Below, one piece after another: positions 53,211 through 61,470 of a stretch of 64,000 nt of DNA. Where the stretch lies: the NCBI RefSeq assembly GCF_009830945.1, contig NZ_VWVV01000005.1, positions 186,001 through 250,000 of the forward strand. The letters are read 5' to 3'. The stretch is from Nocardiopsis sp. FR4. Lineage in GTDB: Bacteria > Actinomycetota > Actinomycetes > Streptosporangiales > Streptosporangiaceae. Position 1 is the stretch's first letter. Each line of letters begins with the position of its first letter. The translations under genes were made by a program, and so were the position numbers. The notes under the pieces are model-generated. The model worked only from the letters and a program-made list of their open reading frames with translations, made no database searches and was not told the origin of the DNA.

Positions 53211-53513
53211 ATGAAAAAGGTCTTTCTCACATTTGGTCTGGCCGTTGCACTGGTAACGGCTCCGCTCGCCGCCGAGTCCGCCTCAGCCGGTACGGCGGTA
53301 GCGGAACGGGTGGCCGTCGCCTCGGCCGGTCACGCATCGGAGGCGGAGCCGGGCAGCGGCACCAACGCCGGCACCAACACCAACGAGGGCAACGAGGAGG
53401 GGGACTGGGGCCTGTGGGGCCTGCTTGGGCTGCTCGGCCTCCTGGGGCTGCTCGGCCTGCGTAAGGGACGGCAGTCCTACGGTGGTTCGTCCTCGAACCG
53501 CGGAACGCCGTAG
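53211..53513 (+). CDS. WGxxGxxG-type small secreted/membrane-tethered protein
   Basis: 100-residue protein. ATG 53211 is used (GGGAGAG 3-9 bases upstream); it gives a Sec signal peptide (MKKVFLTFGLAVALVTAPLA, cleavage probably after ASA near residue 26). A low-complexity Gly/Asn/Glu spacer (SGTNAGTNTNEGNEEG) precedes a C-terminal motif WGLWGLLG repeated into a Leu/Gly helix (GLLGLLGLLGL) and a basic end (RKGRQ). The WGxxGxxG motif plus a hydrophobic helix and basic residues resembles small sorting-tail domains of the CTERM kind. The gene is intact, with normal start signals, but lies inside a decayed, rearranged region. Function unknown. Confidence 0.78.
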   Translation: MKKVFLTFGLAVALVTAPLAAESASAGTAVAERVAVASAGHASEAEPGSGTNAGTNTNEGNEEGDWGLWGLLGLLGLLGLLGLRKGRQSYGGSSSNRGTP

Positions 53514-53607
53514 CAGCGGCGGCTTGGCTGGTGGTGTCTCCTACCGGGTGTGACGGGGGCGCTGGCTGTACCGGATCCTGTTCCCAGACAGGGAAGGGGT
53601 GAAAGAC

Positions 53608-53745
53608 ATGCCAGCACCGAGGAACCACTCCGACGGACTGCGCGAACGTGCCACGAGCACGGCGACGGAGGCCCGTCGGAGCGCGGCCACGCGGGAGTGG
53701 GCCATCGCCCGCGTCGGGGACCAGCTGGACGTCAGCCGCGGGACG
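53608..53745 (+). mobile_element. IS3-family OrfA remnant
   Basis: ATG 53608 (with GGGAAGGGG upstream) opens MPAPRNHSDGLRERA...REWAIARVGDQLDVSRG, which matches the N-terminus of IS3-family OrfA proteins (typically MPAPRKYPDELRERA...IGDQLGV before the helix-turn-helix WV). After about 46 codons the similarity ends abruptly and the sequence becomes the MerR tail. Only this 5' piece of the element is left; no OrfB or terminal repeats were recognised. Confidence 0.65.
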
Positions 53746-53875
53746 ACGACACCCACGGCAGGTACCTGTCCCTGGTCGCGTCGGTCAACGGAACCGCGGC
53801 CGTGGAGGACCACGGCTCCGTCCCTGTGACTGGATCGCCGAGGCCATGCGTCCCGTGGAACCGTCGCGCCCCTGA
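53745..53875 (+). pseudogene. Second MerR regulator tail fragment
   Basis: GACACCCACGGC onwards encodes DTHGRYLSLVASVNGTAAVEDHGS and then, after a one-base shift near 53825, DWIAEAMRPVEPSRP and a stop: the C-terminus of the same MerR subfamily as 51891-52719. It keeps the segment deleted from copy 1, and directly follows the IS3 OrfA remnant, so it is a rearrangement product. Confidence 0.75.
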
Positions 53876-53886
53876 CGACGGCGGTG
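53805..53886 (+). repeat. Direct repeat of the MerR gene tail, copy 2
   Basis: 82 bases nearly identical to 52648-52730, in the same orientation, about 1.16 kb apart, flanking the AT-rich island, the WGxxGxxG gene and the IS3 remnant. Confidence 0.8.
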
Positions 53887-53888
53887 CC

Positions 53889-53964
53889 GGGGAGGGCCGC
53901 GGGGCACGTCCCGCGGCCCTCCCCACGGTGCGGGCGCCCCCGCAGGCCGGGTCCGCGGGGGCGC
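53889..53964. terminator. Pair of strong hairpins
   Basis: GGGGAGGGCCGCGGG (53889-53903) pairs perfectly with 53910-53924 (15 bp, 6-base loop). A second stem, GCGCCCCCGC (53934-53943) with 53955-53964, follows. They lie between the MerR tail and the convergent glycosidase gene and would stop transcription from both sides. Confidence 0.65.
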
Positions 53965-54019
53965 CGGGAGGCCGCCGTGCCCGTCCGGCGATGCGCTGTG
54001 CGCCCCCGGACGGGGGCGG

Positions 54020-57000
54020 TCACATTTCGGCCTGGCCGTAGGGCAACAGCCGCACCGGGCCCAGCAGGCCGTAGTCCTGCCGGGACACGCCGCCGTAGAC
54101 GTCGGGACGGAAGGCCCGCATACGGTTGATCAGGGTGGTGGCCACCTCGACCTGGATCTTGTTGGAACCGCTGCGCAGCCAGGGGCCGATGTCGATCACC
54201 GTGTCCTGCTGGTCGCAGGGAGGCAGGTCGGTACCGTTGACCGTGACGCGGAAGGTGTCGCTCACCCGGCCCAGGTCCAGGTACGCGCCGTGGCCTCCGG
54301 TCCACCCCCCGCCCAGGTCGACGGTGGCGGTGTAGCGGCCGATACCGGAGGTGTCGGCCAGGCCCTCGATCTCCCGCCAGGGCACGAGGGAGGACAGGGA
54401 GCGCTCGTGCAGGACCACCTCGGTGGCGGTGGTCGAGGATCCCGGCCGCCAGTCCTCGACCTCCAGTTCCCAGGAGGCCAGTTCGGCGGGGTCGCCGACG
54501 GAGTCTATGGTCGTGGAGGAGGTGCTCCCGTCGGAGAGCACGGTGGTGTAGGTGCCCGCCGAGGAAGCCCGGACCACGGCCTTCCCGCCCTCCACCCGCA
54601 CCTCGTCCGCGTCGGTGCTGTCCACGCGCAACTTCTTCAGGCGTCCCGGCGGCATCTTCTGCCCCGGCTCTCCGTGACCGGCCGCCCACGCGGGCGGGGC
54701 CAGGGCGATGACCGTCGAGGCCCCCGGGGCCAGGCGCACTCCGACCTCGACCGTTCCGTCGCCGCGCGTGTGCTCGGGCAGGGGGGTGATCCGCCCGCTC
54801 CACAGGTCCAGCGCGAAGGGGTAGGCGTGGTCGGTGCCGACGGGGAGGGTGACCCGGTGGTCGACGGTCTCGGAGTCGGAGCCGTTGGTGAAGTAGTACA
54901 GCTCCAGCCCGTCGTCCCGTCGCCGCGCGTGCAGCAGCGGGGAGCCCTGGGCGTAGGAGACGGCGGGACGGGCGTCCAGCGCCGCCAGCCCGTCTGGGAT
55001 GTCCTCGCGGGTGTCGACCCGGTGCACGCTGGGCTCGGCGAGCAGCTCCTCCATGGCCCGGGCCAGCTCCTCGGCCGAGCTCTGGTCGGTTCCCGGCTCC
55101 TGCGGTGCGCTCCAGTCGCCGACGATGAGGATCTTCAGCCCCGACCGGGCGTACCCCACCATCCGCTGAGCGGTCTCCAGCTCCATGGTGGGCAGTCGTC
55201 CGCTGAACGCGTCCCCCTCGAAGACCAGCAGGCTGTAGGCGGGGCCCTCGGGGGCCAGTCGTCCCCCCTCCACCCGGGGATCGGTGATGCGGAGCAGACG
55301 GGGGCTGACGAACTGGTGCGTCCAGCCGTGGCGCACCCCCTCCTTGCTGAAGTAGGCGGCGCCGAAGCCCGAGCCGGCGTAGCCCTTCTGGCGCAGGAAC
55401 GCCACATCGACCGTCGAGGTGCCCGACTGGAGGGTGTGCTGGGCCCGGGCGAAGAAGCCGGAGACGTCGGACACGTGCTGCCAGGTGGGGTGGCGCGGCC
55501 CCCAGGACTCGCTGTAGCCGACCCCGCCGCTGTAGGGGGTGAAGGCGGCGAACCCCGGCCACTGCGCTCCCGGCGCGTCGGCGTAGGAGAACCCGTGCAG
55601 GACCGCCATGTTCACGCCCGCGGCGTACTCGCGCGCGATGGTGCGCACGGTCCGCTGCCAGGTGGTGCTGTAGGAACCGCCGTAGACGGCGCCCGCCTCG
55701 CTGCTGAGCACCTTCTTGCCGCCCAGGTCGCGCCCGCCGGCCAGGGAGCGGAAGTCGTCGAGGTTCTTGAACCCCAGGGACTCGCCCTCGGCGGTGTCGA
55801 CGATGGCGGCCTTGGCCACGGCGTCGGTCTGCAGGCCGTAGGGCTGGATCCGGTAGCCCATCCCGAGCCCGTGCGCCCACTCCTGGAGGGGGGTGATGTG
55901 GTGGTCGATGTAGAGCCGCGAGAGCAGGTCGTTGAAGTCGTTCAGCGCCCGGCGGTCGGTGTCGGGGCCGAAGGAGAAGACCTGGTCCTCGTCCACGCGC
56001 ACGAGGACGGGCAGGTAGGGCATCAGGTCGTAGCCGTGGTGGTCCTCGAAGGCGGAGGGCAGGTCGTGCGTCCACAGGGTCGCGTCGGTCTCCATCTCGA
56101 TGGAGTCCTCGAAGATCGCCCCGCCCGCGGGTCCCCGGAGGAGGGAGCGGATCTCGGAGGTGAGGACGTTCTCCTCCCAGAAGTCGATGATCGCCCGGGC
56201 ACCGGCGCTGCTGAAGTGGTCGACCACGTAGGAGATCGGCTCGGTGTGCGGTCCGCCCTCGGGGCGCTGGCCCGAACCGCGTTCCCAGTAGGCGATGAGG
56301 GCCCAGGTGGAGCCGTCCCCCTCTCCCGGGGCGGTCCAGGTCAGCTCCTCACCCTGTACCGACGCGGTCAGGTCCTGCAGGGTGTCGGCCTTCAGGGCGG
56401 TGCGCTTGTCCTCGGGCGAGGCGCCGTCGGCCAGGCGTACCGCCTGCACCGCGAAGAGGCGGCGCGACTCGACCCCGTGCCCGGGTTCCGCCACGGGCTC
56501 GGGCAGGACGCCCGAGGTCTCCTCGCCGGAGGCGAGATAGCGCACGCCGTGGGCGAGCTCGCGCACGGCGGCCCGGTCCTGCGGGGTCAGGGTGGGCACC
56601 GCGGCGGGCCACGACGGGCCGATGGTCATGTCGACGACGATCCCGCGCTCCTCGGCCCGGGACAGGGCCGCCTTCACGGCTTCGCGCCAGGGCCCGGTGC
56701 CCCAGCCGTGTCCCTCGGGGTCGAGCGGTTCCGAGGAACTGTGGTGGACGTCGGCCACCTCCATGCCGCCGAACCCGGCGTCCGCGGCATGGTCGATCTC
56801 GCGGGCCACCTCCTGGGGGTCGACCAGGCCGTGCGGCCACCACCAGCGGAACTTGGCCCGGGCCGCGGCCGCCGGAGCCTCGAAGCCGCTGGTGAAGGCC
56901 TGCGGGGCCGCCGCGGCAGCGGGTGTGCCGAGGGCGGTCGGCAGGGCAGCGGCCGTACCCGCGGCGGCGCTCATCCCCAGAAACAGGCGGCGTGTCGGGG

Positions 57001-57046
57001 TGAAGCCGGAGCGCGGGCGCCCTGTGGGCGGTGGTGTGTGGGGCAT
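54020..57046 (-). CDS. Tat-exported glycosyl hydrolase, GH106-like (alpha-L-rhamnosidase family)
   Basis: 1008-residue secreted glycosidase. A twin-arginine signal is visible (TRRLFLGMSAAAGTAAALP, cleavage after a run of Ala near residue 47). FRWWWPHGLVDPQEVAREIDHAADAGFGGMEVADVHH at the start of the catalytic region, GAIFEDSIEMETD, LSSEAGAVYGGSY and the C-terminal beta-sandwich domain (GIGRYTATVDLGGGW...LDLGRVSDTFRVTVNG) match the glycosyl hydrolase family usually annotated as GH106/alpha-L-rhamnosidase. ATG 57046 is preceded by GGAAGGAAA. A LacI-type operator candidate lies about 100 bases upstream, so induction by a plant sugar is likely. The substrate linkage is inferred from the family. 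Confidence 0.82.
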   Translation of the reverse strand: MPHTPPPTGRPRSGFTPTRRLFLGMSAAAGTAAALPTALGTPAAAAAPQAFTSGFEAPAAAARAKFRWWWPHGLVDPQEVAREIDHAADAGFGGMEVADVHHSSSEPLDPEGHGWGTGPWREAVKAALSRAEERGIVVDMTIGPSWPAAVPTLTPQDRAAVRELAHGVRYLASGEETSGVLPEPVAEPGHGVESRRLFAVQAVRLADGASPEDKRTALKADTLQDLTASVQGEELTWTAPGEGDGSTWALIAYWERGSGQRPEGGPHTEPISYVVDHFSSAGARAIIDFWEENVLTSEIRSLLRGPAGGAIFEDSIEMETDATLWTHDLPSAFEDHHGYDLMPYLPVLVRVDEDQVFSFGPDTDRRALNDFNDLLSRLYIDHHITPLQEWAHGLGMGYRIQPYGLQTDAVAKAAIVDTAEGESLGFKNLDDFRSLAGGRDLGGKKVLSSEAGAVYGGSYSTTWQRTVRTIAREYAAGVNMAVLHGFSYADAPGAQWPGFAAFTPYSGGVGYSESWGPRHPTWQHVSDVSGFFARAQHTLQSGTSTVDVAFLRQKGYAGSGFGAAYFSKEGVRHGWTHQFVSPRLLRITDPRVEGGRLAPEGPAYSLLVFEGDAFSGRLPTMELETAQRMVGYARSGLKILIVGDWSAPQEPGTDQSSAEELARAMEELLAEPSVHRVDTREDIPDGLAALDARPAVSYAQGSPLLHARRRDDGLELYYFTNGSDSETVDHRVTLPVGTDHAYPFALDLWSGRITPLPEHTRGDGTVEVGVRLAPGASTVIALAPPAWAAGHGEPGQKMPPGRLKKLRVDSTDADEVRVEGGKAVVRASSAGTYTTVLSDGSTSSTTIDSVGDPAELASWELEVEDWRPGSSTTATEVVLHERSLSSLVPWREIEGLADTSGIGRYTATVDLGGGWTGGHGAYLDLGRVSDTFRVTVNGTDLPPCDQQDTVIDIGPWLRSGSNKIQVEVATTLINRMRAFRPDVYGGVSRQDYGLLGPVRLLPYGQAEM

Positions 57047-57141
57047 GGGGATTTCCTTCCTGCGCTCGTTGAAGCAGGGCGCGGAGGGGGACAGGGGGAA
57101 TCGTGCGCGCACACGCGGGACCCGGTTGGAAAAGGGTCTTA

Positions 57142-57149
57142 AAACGTTT
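57142..57149. promoter_or_regulatory. LacI-type operator candidate upstream of the glycosidase
   Basis: AAACGTTT centred on CG, within TTGAAACGTTTTAA on the minus strand, resembles LacI-family sites. A possible -35 TTGACT (complement of 57179-57184) lies upstream on the minus strand, so a bound repressor would block the promoter. A second GAAACTT-like half site is adjacent. Confidence 0.55.
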
Positions 57150-57189
57150 CAACGAAGTTTCCAATACATCCCCTCGATAGTCAATGGCT

Positions 57190-57492
57190 GCACGGAAAAA
57201 ACTTTACCCCTCCGTCAAGCCATCCTTGTGACCAAGCCCTTTCCGTGCGTAGTGCGATCGCAGGTGAAAGAGCGACGTTATAAGAACGTTTTGCTCAGGT
57301 GGGTTTCACCGGCCTGTGGGGGACGAGCCGTCGACCGATGGACCGGGGAGCCCCGTCCCCTGGCCATGCTCGGCAGCGCCTGCGTTCTCACCCGCCGCGA
57401 GCGTCCGGCCGAGTACGCCACCGGTCTCGAGGCGGGCTCTCCGGGAACCCGGTCTGGTCCTCGCGGCGCGGTCGGCCCAGCCGGTGGCCGCG
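57190..57492. other. Gene-free stretch between the glycosidase and UbiA genes
   Basis: About 300 bases upstream of the glycosidase promoter and downstream of the UbiA stop. Apart from the imperfectly placed repeat ACGTT-ATAAG-AACGT (57275-57289), nothing is recognised. Confidence 0.4.
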
Positions 57493-58329
57493 TTATTCCA
57501 GCTGCGTGCCGGCCGTCAGCAGCAGCGCCACGTCGATCAGCGCGACCAGCAGTACCGCGCGGAACGCGGCCGGTGACCCCGGACGGCGGCCCACGGCCAA
57601 CCCCACGGCGAGGATCAGCACGGCGGCGGGCAGCGCCGCCAGGCCCACCCCCGAGACGGCGCCGGGCGGCCCGAGCACCAGCAGCACCGAGGCGGCCAGA
57701 ATCAGCGACGCCGCCGCCGCGTGGCTTGCGGCGGCGCCCATCCGGTGCGGTAGCCCGCGCACACCGGTGGCCAGGTCATCGTCGAGATCGGGCAGTACGT
57801 TGGTGAAGTGCGCCGCGCATCCCAGCGACGCCGCGGCGAGCACCAACCATGCGGGCGGCAGCGGTGCTCCGGGCAGGCCGAGGACCACGAACGCCGGAAG
57901 CAGCCCGAACGACACCGCATAGGGCAGTACCGACAGCGCGCTGGACTTGACTCCCAGGTCGTAGGCCCACGCGAAACCCAGTGCGGTCAGGTGCGCCGCC
58001 GCCGCGAGCACACCGGAGGACAGCGACAGGGCCACCGCGGCCAAGGCCGAGACCAACACGCCTACGAACACCACGCGCCGGGAGAGCTCACCCGTGGCCA
58101 CCGGTTTGTCGACGCGGCCCACGCGGGCGTCGCGCGGCGCGTCCACCAGGTCGTTGAGCCAGCCCACGGACAGTTGCCCGGCCAACACCGCAGCGGCCAC
58201 GGTCACCAGCTCCCCGGACTCTCGGCCGGAGACCGCCGCCATCCCGGTGGCGACCGCGGTGACCGTCAGTGAGGGCAGCGGGTGCGCGGCCCGGACCAGT
58301 GCCAACGGCGTCGCCGCAAGGTGTCGCAT
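57493..58329 (-). CDS. UbiA family prenyltransferase
   Basis: 278-residue membrane protein with about 8-9 helices. It carries both Asp-rich prenyl-diphosphate motifs: NDLVDAPRDARVGRVDKP (N59-D60-x-x-D63-x-x-x-D67) and, in the second half, LPDLDDDLATGVRGLPHRMG. UbiA enzymes attach isoprenoid chains to aromatic or other acceptors using Mg2+. ATG 58329. It diverges from the methyltransferase-ACAD-type III PKS operon with only 27 bases between the two start codons, so they share a regulatory region. A prenylated polyketide phenol or quinone is a plausible product of the cluster. Confidence 0.88.
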   Translation of the reverse strand: MRHLAATPLALVRAAHPLPSLTVTAVATGMAAVSGRESGELVTVAAAVLAGQLSVGWLNDLVDAPRDARVGRVDKPVATGELSRRVVFVGVLVSALAAVALSLSSGVLAAAAHLTALGFAWAYDLGVKSSALSVLPYAVSFGLLPAFVVLGLPGAPLPPAWLVLAAASLGCAAHFTNVLPDLDDDLATGVRGLPHRMGAAASHAAAASLILAASVLLVLGPPGAVSGVGLAALPAAVLILAVGLAVGRRPGSPAAFRAVLLVALIDVALLLTAGTQLE

Positions 58330-58356
58330 GGGAAACCATTGTGTCAGTCTGAGCCC

Positions 58357-59073
58357 ATGGCACCCGCTGAACCGCCCCTGCGCCGCAACGACCCGGAGCT
58401 GTACGAGGTCCTCGCCGACCAGTGGTGGGATCCGCGGGGAGTCTTCGCCATGCTGCACTGGCTGGCCGCCGCCCGCGGTTCCCTGGTGCCTCCCGCGCCG
58501 CGGCCCGGCGCGGTGTTGGTGGACCTGGGCTGCGGCGCCGGCCTGCTGGCGCCGCACCTGACTGGTAAGGGGTACCGGCACGTCGGGGTGGACCTCTCGT
58601 CGAGCGCGCTGCGACAGGCCGGGCAGCACGGCGTGCACGGTGCGCGGGGTGACGTGCTCGCCGTCCCGCTGGCTGCTGGCTGCGCGGACGTCGTCGTCGC
58701 CGGAGAGATCTTCGAGCACGTCACCGACCTGCCGGTGGCGGTGGCGGAGGCGTGCCGCCTGCTGCGTCCCGGAGGCCTGCTCGTACTGGACACCCTGGCG
58801 GACACCGCGCTGTGCCGGTGGTTGGCGATCGGCGTCGCCGAACGCGTGCCGGGGCTCGCCCCCAGGGGCGTGCACGACCCCGGGCTGCTGGTTGACCGCG
58901 TGCTCCTGGTCGACGCATGCGCCCGGTCGGGTGTACGCGTCGTGTTGCGGGGTATCCGTCCCTCGATGATGGATCTGCTGACCTGGGCGTTCGGGTGTCG
59001 GAAGTCGGTGCGGATGCTTCCGGTGGCGACCACGGCGGTGCTGTTCCAAGGCTGTGGCCGCAAAGAGGAGTGA
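58357..59073 (+). CDS. Class I SAM-dependent methyltransferase
   Basis: 238-residue methyltransferase of the Rossmann-like class I fold, similar to UbiG-type O-methyltransferases. Motif I VLVDLGCGAGLLAPHL (SAM site), motif II region VGVDLSSSALRQA, GDVLAVPLAAGCADVVVAGEIFEHVTDL and LLRPGGLLVLDTL (motif III). ATG 58357 is chosen from its spacing to the divergent UbiA start; a longer frame overlaps UbiA. The ACAD gene starts at the next base after the stop, so they are co-translated. It probably methylates a hydroxyl of the type III PKS product. Confidence 0.87.
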   Translation: MAPAEPPLRRNDPELYEVLADQWWDPRGVFAMLHWLAAARGSLVPPAPRPGAVLVDLGCGAGLLAPHLTGKGYRHVGVDLSSSALRQAGQHGVHGARGDVLAVPLAAGCADVVVAGEIFEHVTDLPVAVAEACRLLRPGGLLVLDTLADTALCRWLAIGVAERVPGLAPRGVHDPGLLVDRVLLVDACARSGVRVVLRGIRPSMMDLLTWAFGCRKSVRMLPVATTAVLFQGCGRKEE

Positions 59074-60273
59074 ATGGCGTTGTCTTCTGCTTCCCCCGTC
59101 ACCGATCCGGAGTCCGCGCTCGCCGCGGCCCGCGAGCTGGCACCCCGACTGGCCGCGAGGGCCGCGGTCCACGACACGTCGGGGAGGTTCCCCGAGGCTG
59201 ACTTCGAGGATCTGCGCGAACGCGGCCTGTTCGGTCTGATGGTGCCCGCGCGGCTCGGCGGATGCGGGGCCTCCTTCGCTGACTACACGGACGTCGCGAC
59301 CGAACTCGCACGCGGATCGGGTGCCACCGCCCTGATCTTCAACATGCACTCCTCGGTGACCGGCGCGCTGGCCCACACCCCCGATGAACTGGTCCGGCAG
59401 CTGGGCGCGCCCGAGAGCTTCTTCACCGCACGCGACCGGCTTCTCGCGGAAGCCGTCTCGGGCACCCTGTACGCCGTCGCGATGAGCGAGCGCGGCGCCG
59501 GATCGCGCCTGTCGCGCACCTCCACCGTCTACCGCAGGACCGGCGGAGGGTTCCGTGTCACGGGAAGCAAGGCCTTCGTCTCCGGCGCCGGACACGTCGG
59601 TGCCTACCTGGTGACCGCCAGGGACGCAGAAGCCCCGGAGACCCGGGTGTCCTACTTCCTGGTGCCGGCGGACAGCGGCACGCGGGTGGAGCCCACGTGG
59701 GACTCCATGGGGATGCGGGCCACCGGAAGCCATGACGTCCACTTCGACGCCGAGGTCGGGCCGGGAGCACTGCTCGGCGGTGTCGAGGGGGTGACGGTGC
59801 TGCTGGCCGAGGCCATGCCGCAGTGGCTGGTGGCCTCCTACGCCGCGGTCTACGTCGGGGTGGCACGTGCGGCGCTCGACGCGGGCAATGCCCACCTCAG
59901 GGAGCGGGGACTCCACACACTGCCGACCGTGCGCTCGCGCGTCGGCCGGGCCGATGCCGCAGTCTCCGCCGCCGCGCTGGTCGTCACCGAGGCTGCCCGC
60001 CGGGTGACCGAGCGGCCGGGAACCCCGGAAACCAACCGCTGGGTGTGGCGGGCCAAACTGATCGCGGGCGACACCGCGGCCCGGGTGGCCTCCTCCGTCC
60101 TCGAGGCCGCAGGTGCCTCGGCCACCCGGCGCGGGCATCCGCTGGAACGGATCTACCGCGACGCCCGCTGTGGCGCACTGCAGCCCGCCACCTCCGACGT
60201 CTGCGCCGACTGGCTCGGCGTCGCGGCCCTGGACGGCGACCCCGACCACGACACGGAGGTGCCGCGGTGGTGA
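59074..60273 (+). CDS. Acyl-CoA dehydrogenase-fold flavoenzyme
   Basis: 399-residue protein of the acyl-CoA dehydrogenase superfamily: N-terminal helical domain with GLFGLMVPARLGGCGASFADYTDVATELARG, middle beta domain with ALSERGAGS-like AMSERGAGSRLSRT and VTGSKAFVSGAGHVGAYLVTAR, and C-terminal ERIYRDARCGALQPATSDVCADWLG. That C-terminal segment resembles both dehydrogenases and the ACAD-fold flavin monooxygenases of secondary metabolism; I cannot place the catalytic Glu with confidence. The start (ATG 59074) immediately follows the methyltransferase stop. It may desaturate an acyl starter or oxidise the polyketide ring. Confidence 0.85.
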   Translation: MALSSASPVTDPESALAAARELAPRLAARAAVHDTSGRFPEADFEDLRERGLFGLMVPARLGGCGASFADYTDVATELARGSGATALIFNMHSSVTGALAHTPDELVRQLGAPESFFTARDRLLAEAVSGTLYAVAMSERGAGSRLSRTSTVYRRTGGGFRVTGSKAFVSGAGHVGAYLVTARDAEAPETRVSYFLVPADSGTRVEPTWDSMGMRATGSHDVHFDAEVGPGALLGGVEGVTVLLAEAMPQWLVASYAAVYVGVARAALDAGNAHLRERGLHTLPTVRSRVGRADAAVSAAALVVTEAARRVTERPGTPETNRWVWRAKLIAGDTAARVASSVLEAAGASATRRGHPLERIYRDARCGALQPATSDVCADWLGVAALDGDPDHDTEVPRW

Positions 60274-61370
60274 CCGCCGTGATCGCCGGACTGGGCTCGG
60301 CACTGCCCGGAGCCGCGGAACAGCGGGTGCTGTGGGAGGAGTTCTTCCACCGGCACTTCGCCCAGAGCCGAACCGCGCGGAGAATCTTCGCCGGCGCGGG
60401 TGTTCGCCGCCGGCACACCGTTGTCAACCCCCTCACCGAGGACGTGTCGGGCTGGTCGACCGCCACGCGGATGCGGCGCTACACCGAGGAGGCCTGGCCC
60501 CTGGGCCACCGGGCCGTGACGGCCGCCATGGCCCACGCCGGGATCACCGCTGACGACGTCGGACTGCTCGCGGTCGCCTCCTGCACCGGCTACAGCACCC
60601 CCGGACTCGACATCCAGCTGGCCGCGTCGCTGGAACTGCGACCGGACACGCAGCGCCTGCTCATCGGGCACATGGGATGTTACGCGGCACTGCCCGCGCT
60701 GGGCAGCGCGGCGGACTTCGTGGTGGCCCGCCGGCGGACCGCCGTGCTGCTCTGCCTCGAACTCACCTCGCTGCACCTGCAACCGCCGACGAACGATCCG
60801 CAGCAGGTGGTCTCGCACGCCCTGTTCGGTGACGCCGCCGTGGCCCTCGTACTCCGGCCGTGGGCCGGGGTCGGTCCGGACGCCCGCCCGCCCCGGCTGG
60901 AACTGGTGGACATCGCGGCGCTCACCGACCCGGGCACCAGTGATCACATGACCTGGAAGATCACCGACCTGGGCTTTCGCATGGAACTGTCCGCGCGGGT
61001 ACCCGACGTGCTGGCCGAGCACGTACGTCCGGTGGTCAAGGACCTGTTGTCCCGGAACGGGCTCGACCTGCCCGACGTGAGGGGGTGGGCGGTGCACCCG
61101 GGCGGACCACGCATCCTGGACACCGTCCAGGAGCGGCTGGCTCTGCCCGCACACACGCTGGCGGCCTCCCGTACCGTGCTCGCCGAGCACGGCAACTGCT
61201 CATCGGCGACCCTGCCGCTCGTCCTGGAGGAGATGCTCGGCAGCGGCGTGCTCAGCGACGGTGGCGGTCCGGTGGTGGCGATGGCCTTCGGGCCGGGACT
61301 GACCCTCTACACGGCCCTGCTCCGCGCCGCGTCCGGAACCCGGGACACGCCTGTTCCGCCCACCTTGTGA
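60267..61370 (+). CDS. Type III polyketide synthase (chalcone synthase family)
   Basis: 367-residue thiolase-fold homodimeric PKS that extends an acyl-CoA starter with malonyl-CoA to a pyrone, resorcinol or similar. The catalytic triad is complete: Cys138 in IGHMGCYAAL, His277 in WAVHPGGPRILD, Asn310 in EHGNCSSAT. GFG-type FGPGLTLY is at the C-terminus. GTG 60267 is preceded by CGGAGG at 8 bases; the gene overlaps the ACAD stop by 7 bases. The last gene of the three-gene operon, with UbiA divergent and an SDR pseudogene convergent downstream. The product class cannot be told from sequence; alkylresorcinol/alkylpyrone-type chemistry is likely for bacterial members with such tailoring genes. 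Confidence 0.92.
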   Translation: MVTAVIAGLGSALPGAAEQRVLWEEFFHRHFAQSRTARRIFAGAGVRRRHTVVNPLTEDVSGWSTATRMRRYTEEAWPLGHRAVTAAMAHAGITADDVGLLAVASCTGYSTPGLDIQLAASLELRPDTQRLLIGHMGCYAALPALGSAADFVVARRRTAVLLCLELTSLHLQPPTNDPQQVVSHALFGDAAVALVLRPWAGVGPDARPPRLELVDIAALTDPGTSDHMTWKITDLGFRMELSARVPDVLAEHVRPVVKDLLSRNGLDLPDVRGWAVHPGGPRILDTVQERLALPAHTLAASRTVLAEHGNCSSATLPLVLEEMLGSGVLSDGGGPVVAMAFGPGLTLYTALLRAASGTRDTPVPPTL

Positions 61371-61470
61371 GCGTGAGTCCGGGGAGGGCGAACAAGACCG
61401 GCGACGCGGTGGCGGCCGGGGAGGAGGACCCGGATTCGCCGAGCCCCCGCGCCGTCCCGGATTTCGACCG

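Noticed and set aside
57275..57289. ACGTT-ATAAG-AACGT inverted repeat
   Set aside because: Short arms, downstream of UbiA and far from the glycosidase start; may be chance in an AT-richer patch.
57493..60303. Extension of the UbiA frame to 936 codons
   Set aside because: The extra part reads backwards through the methyltransferase and ACAD genes; only the last 278 codons are the real UbiA protein.
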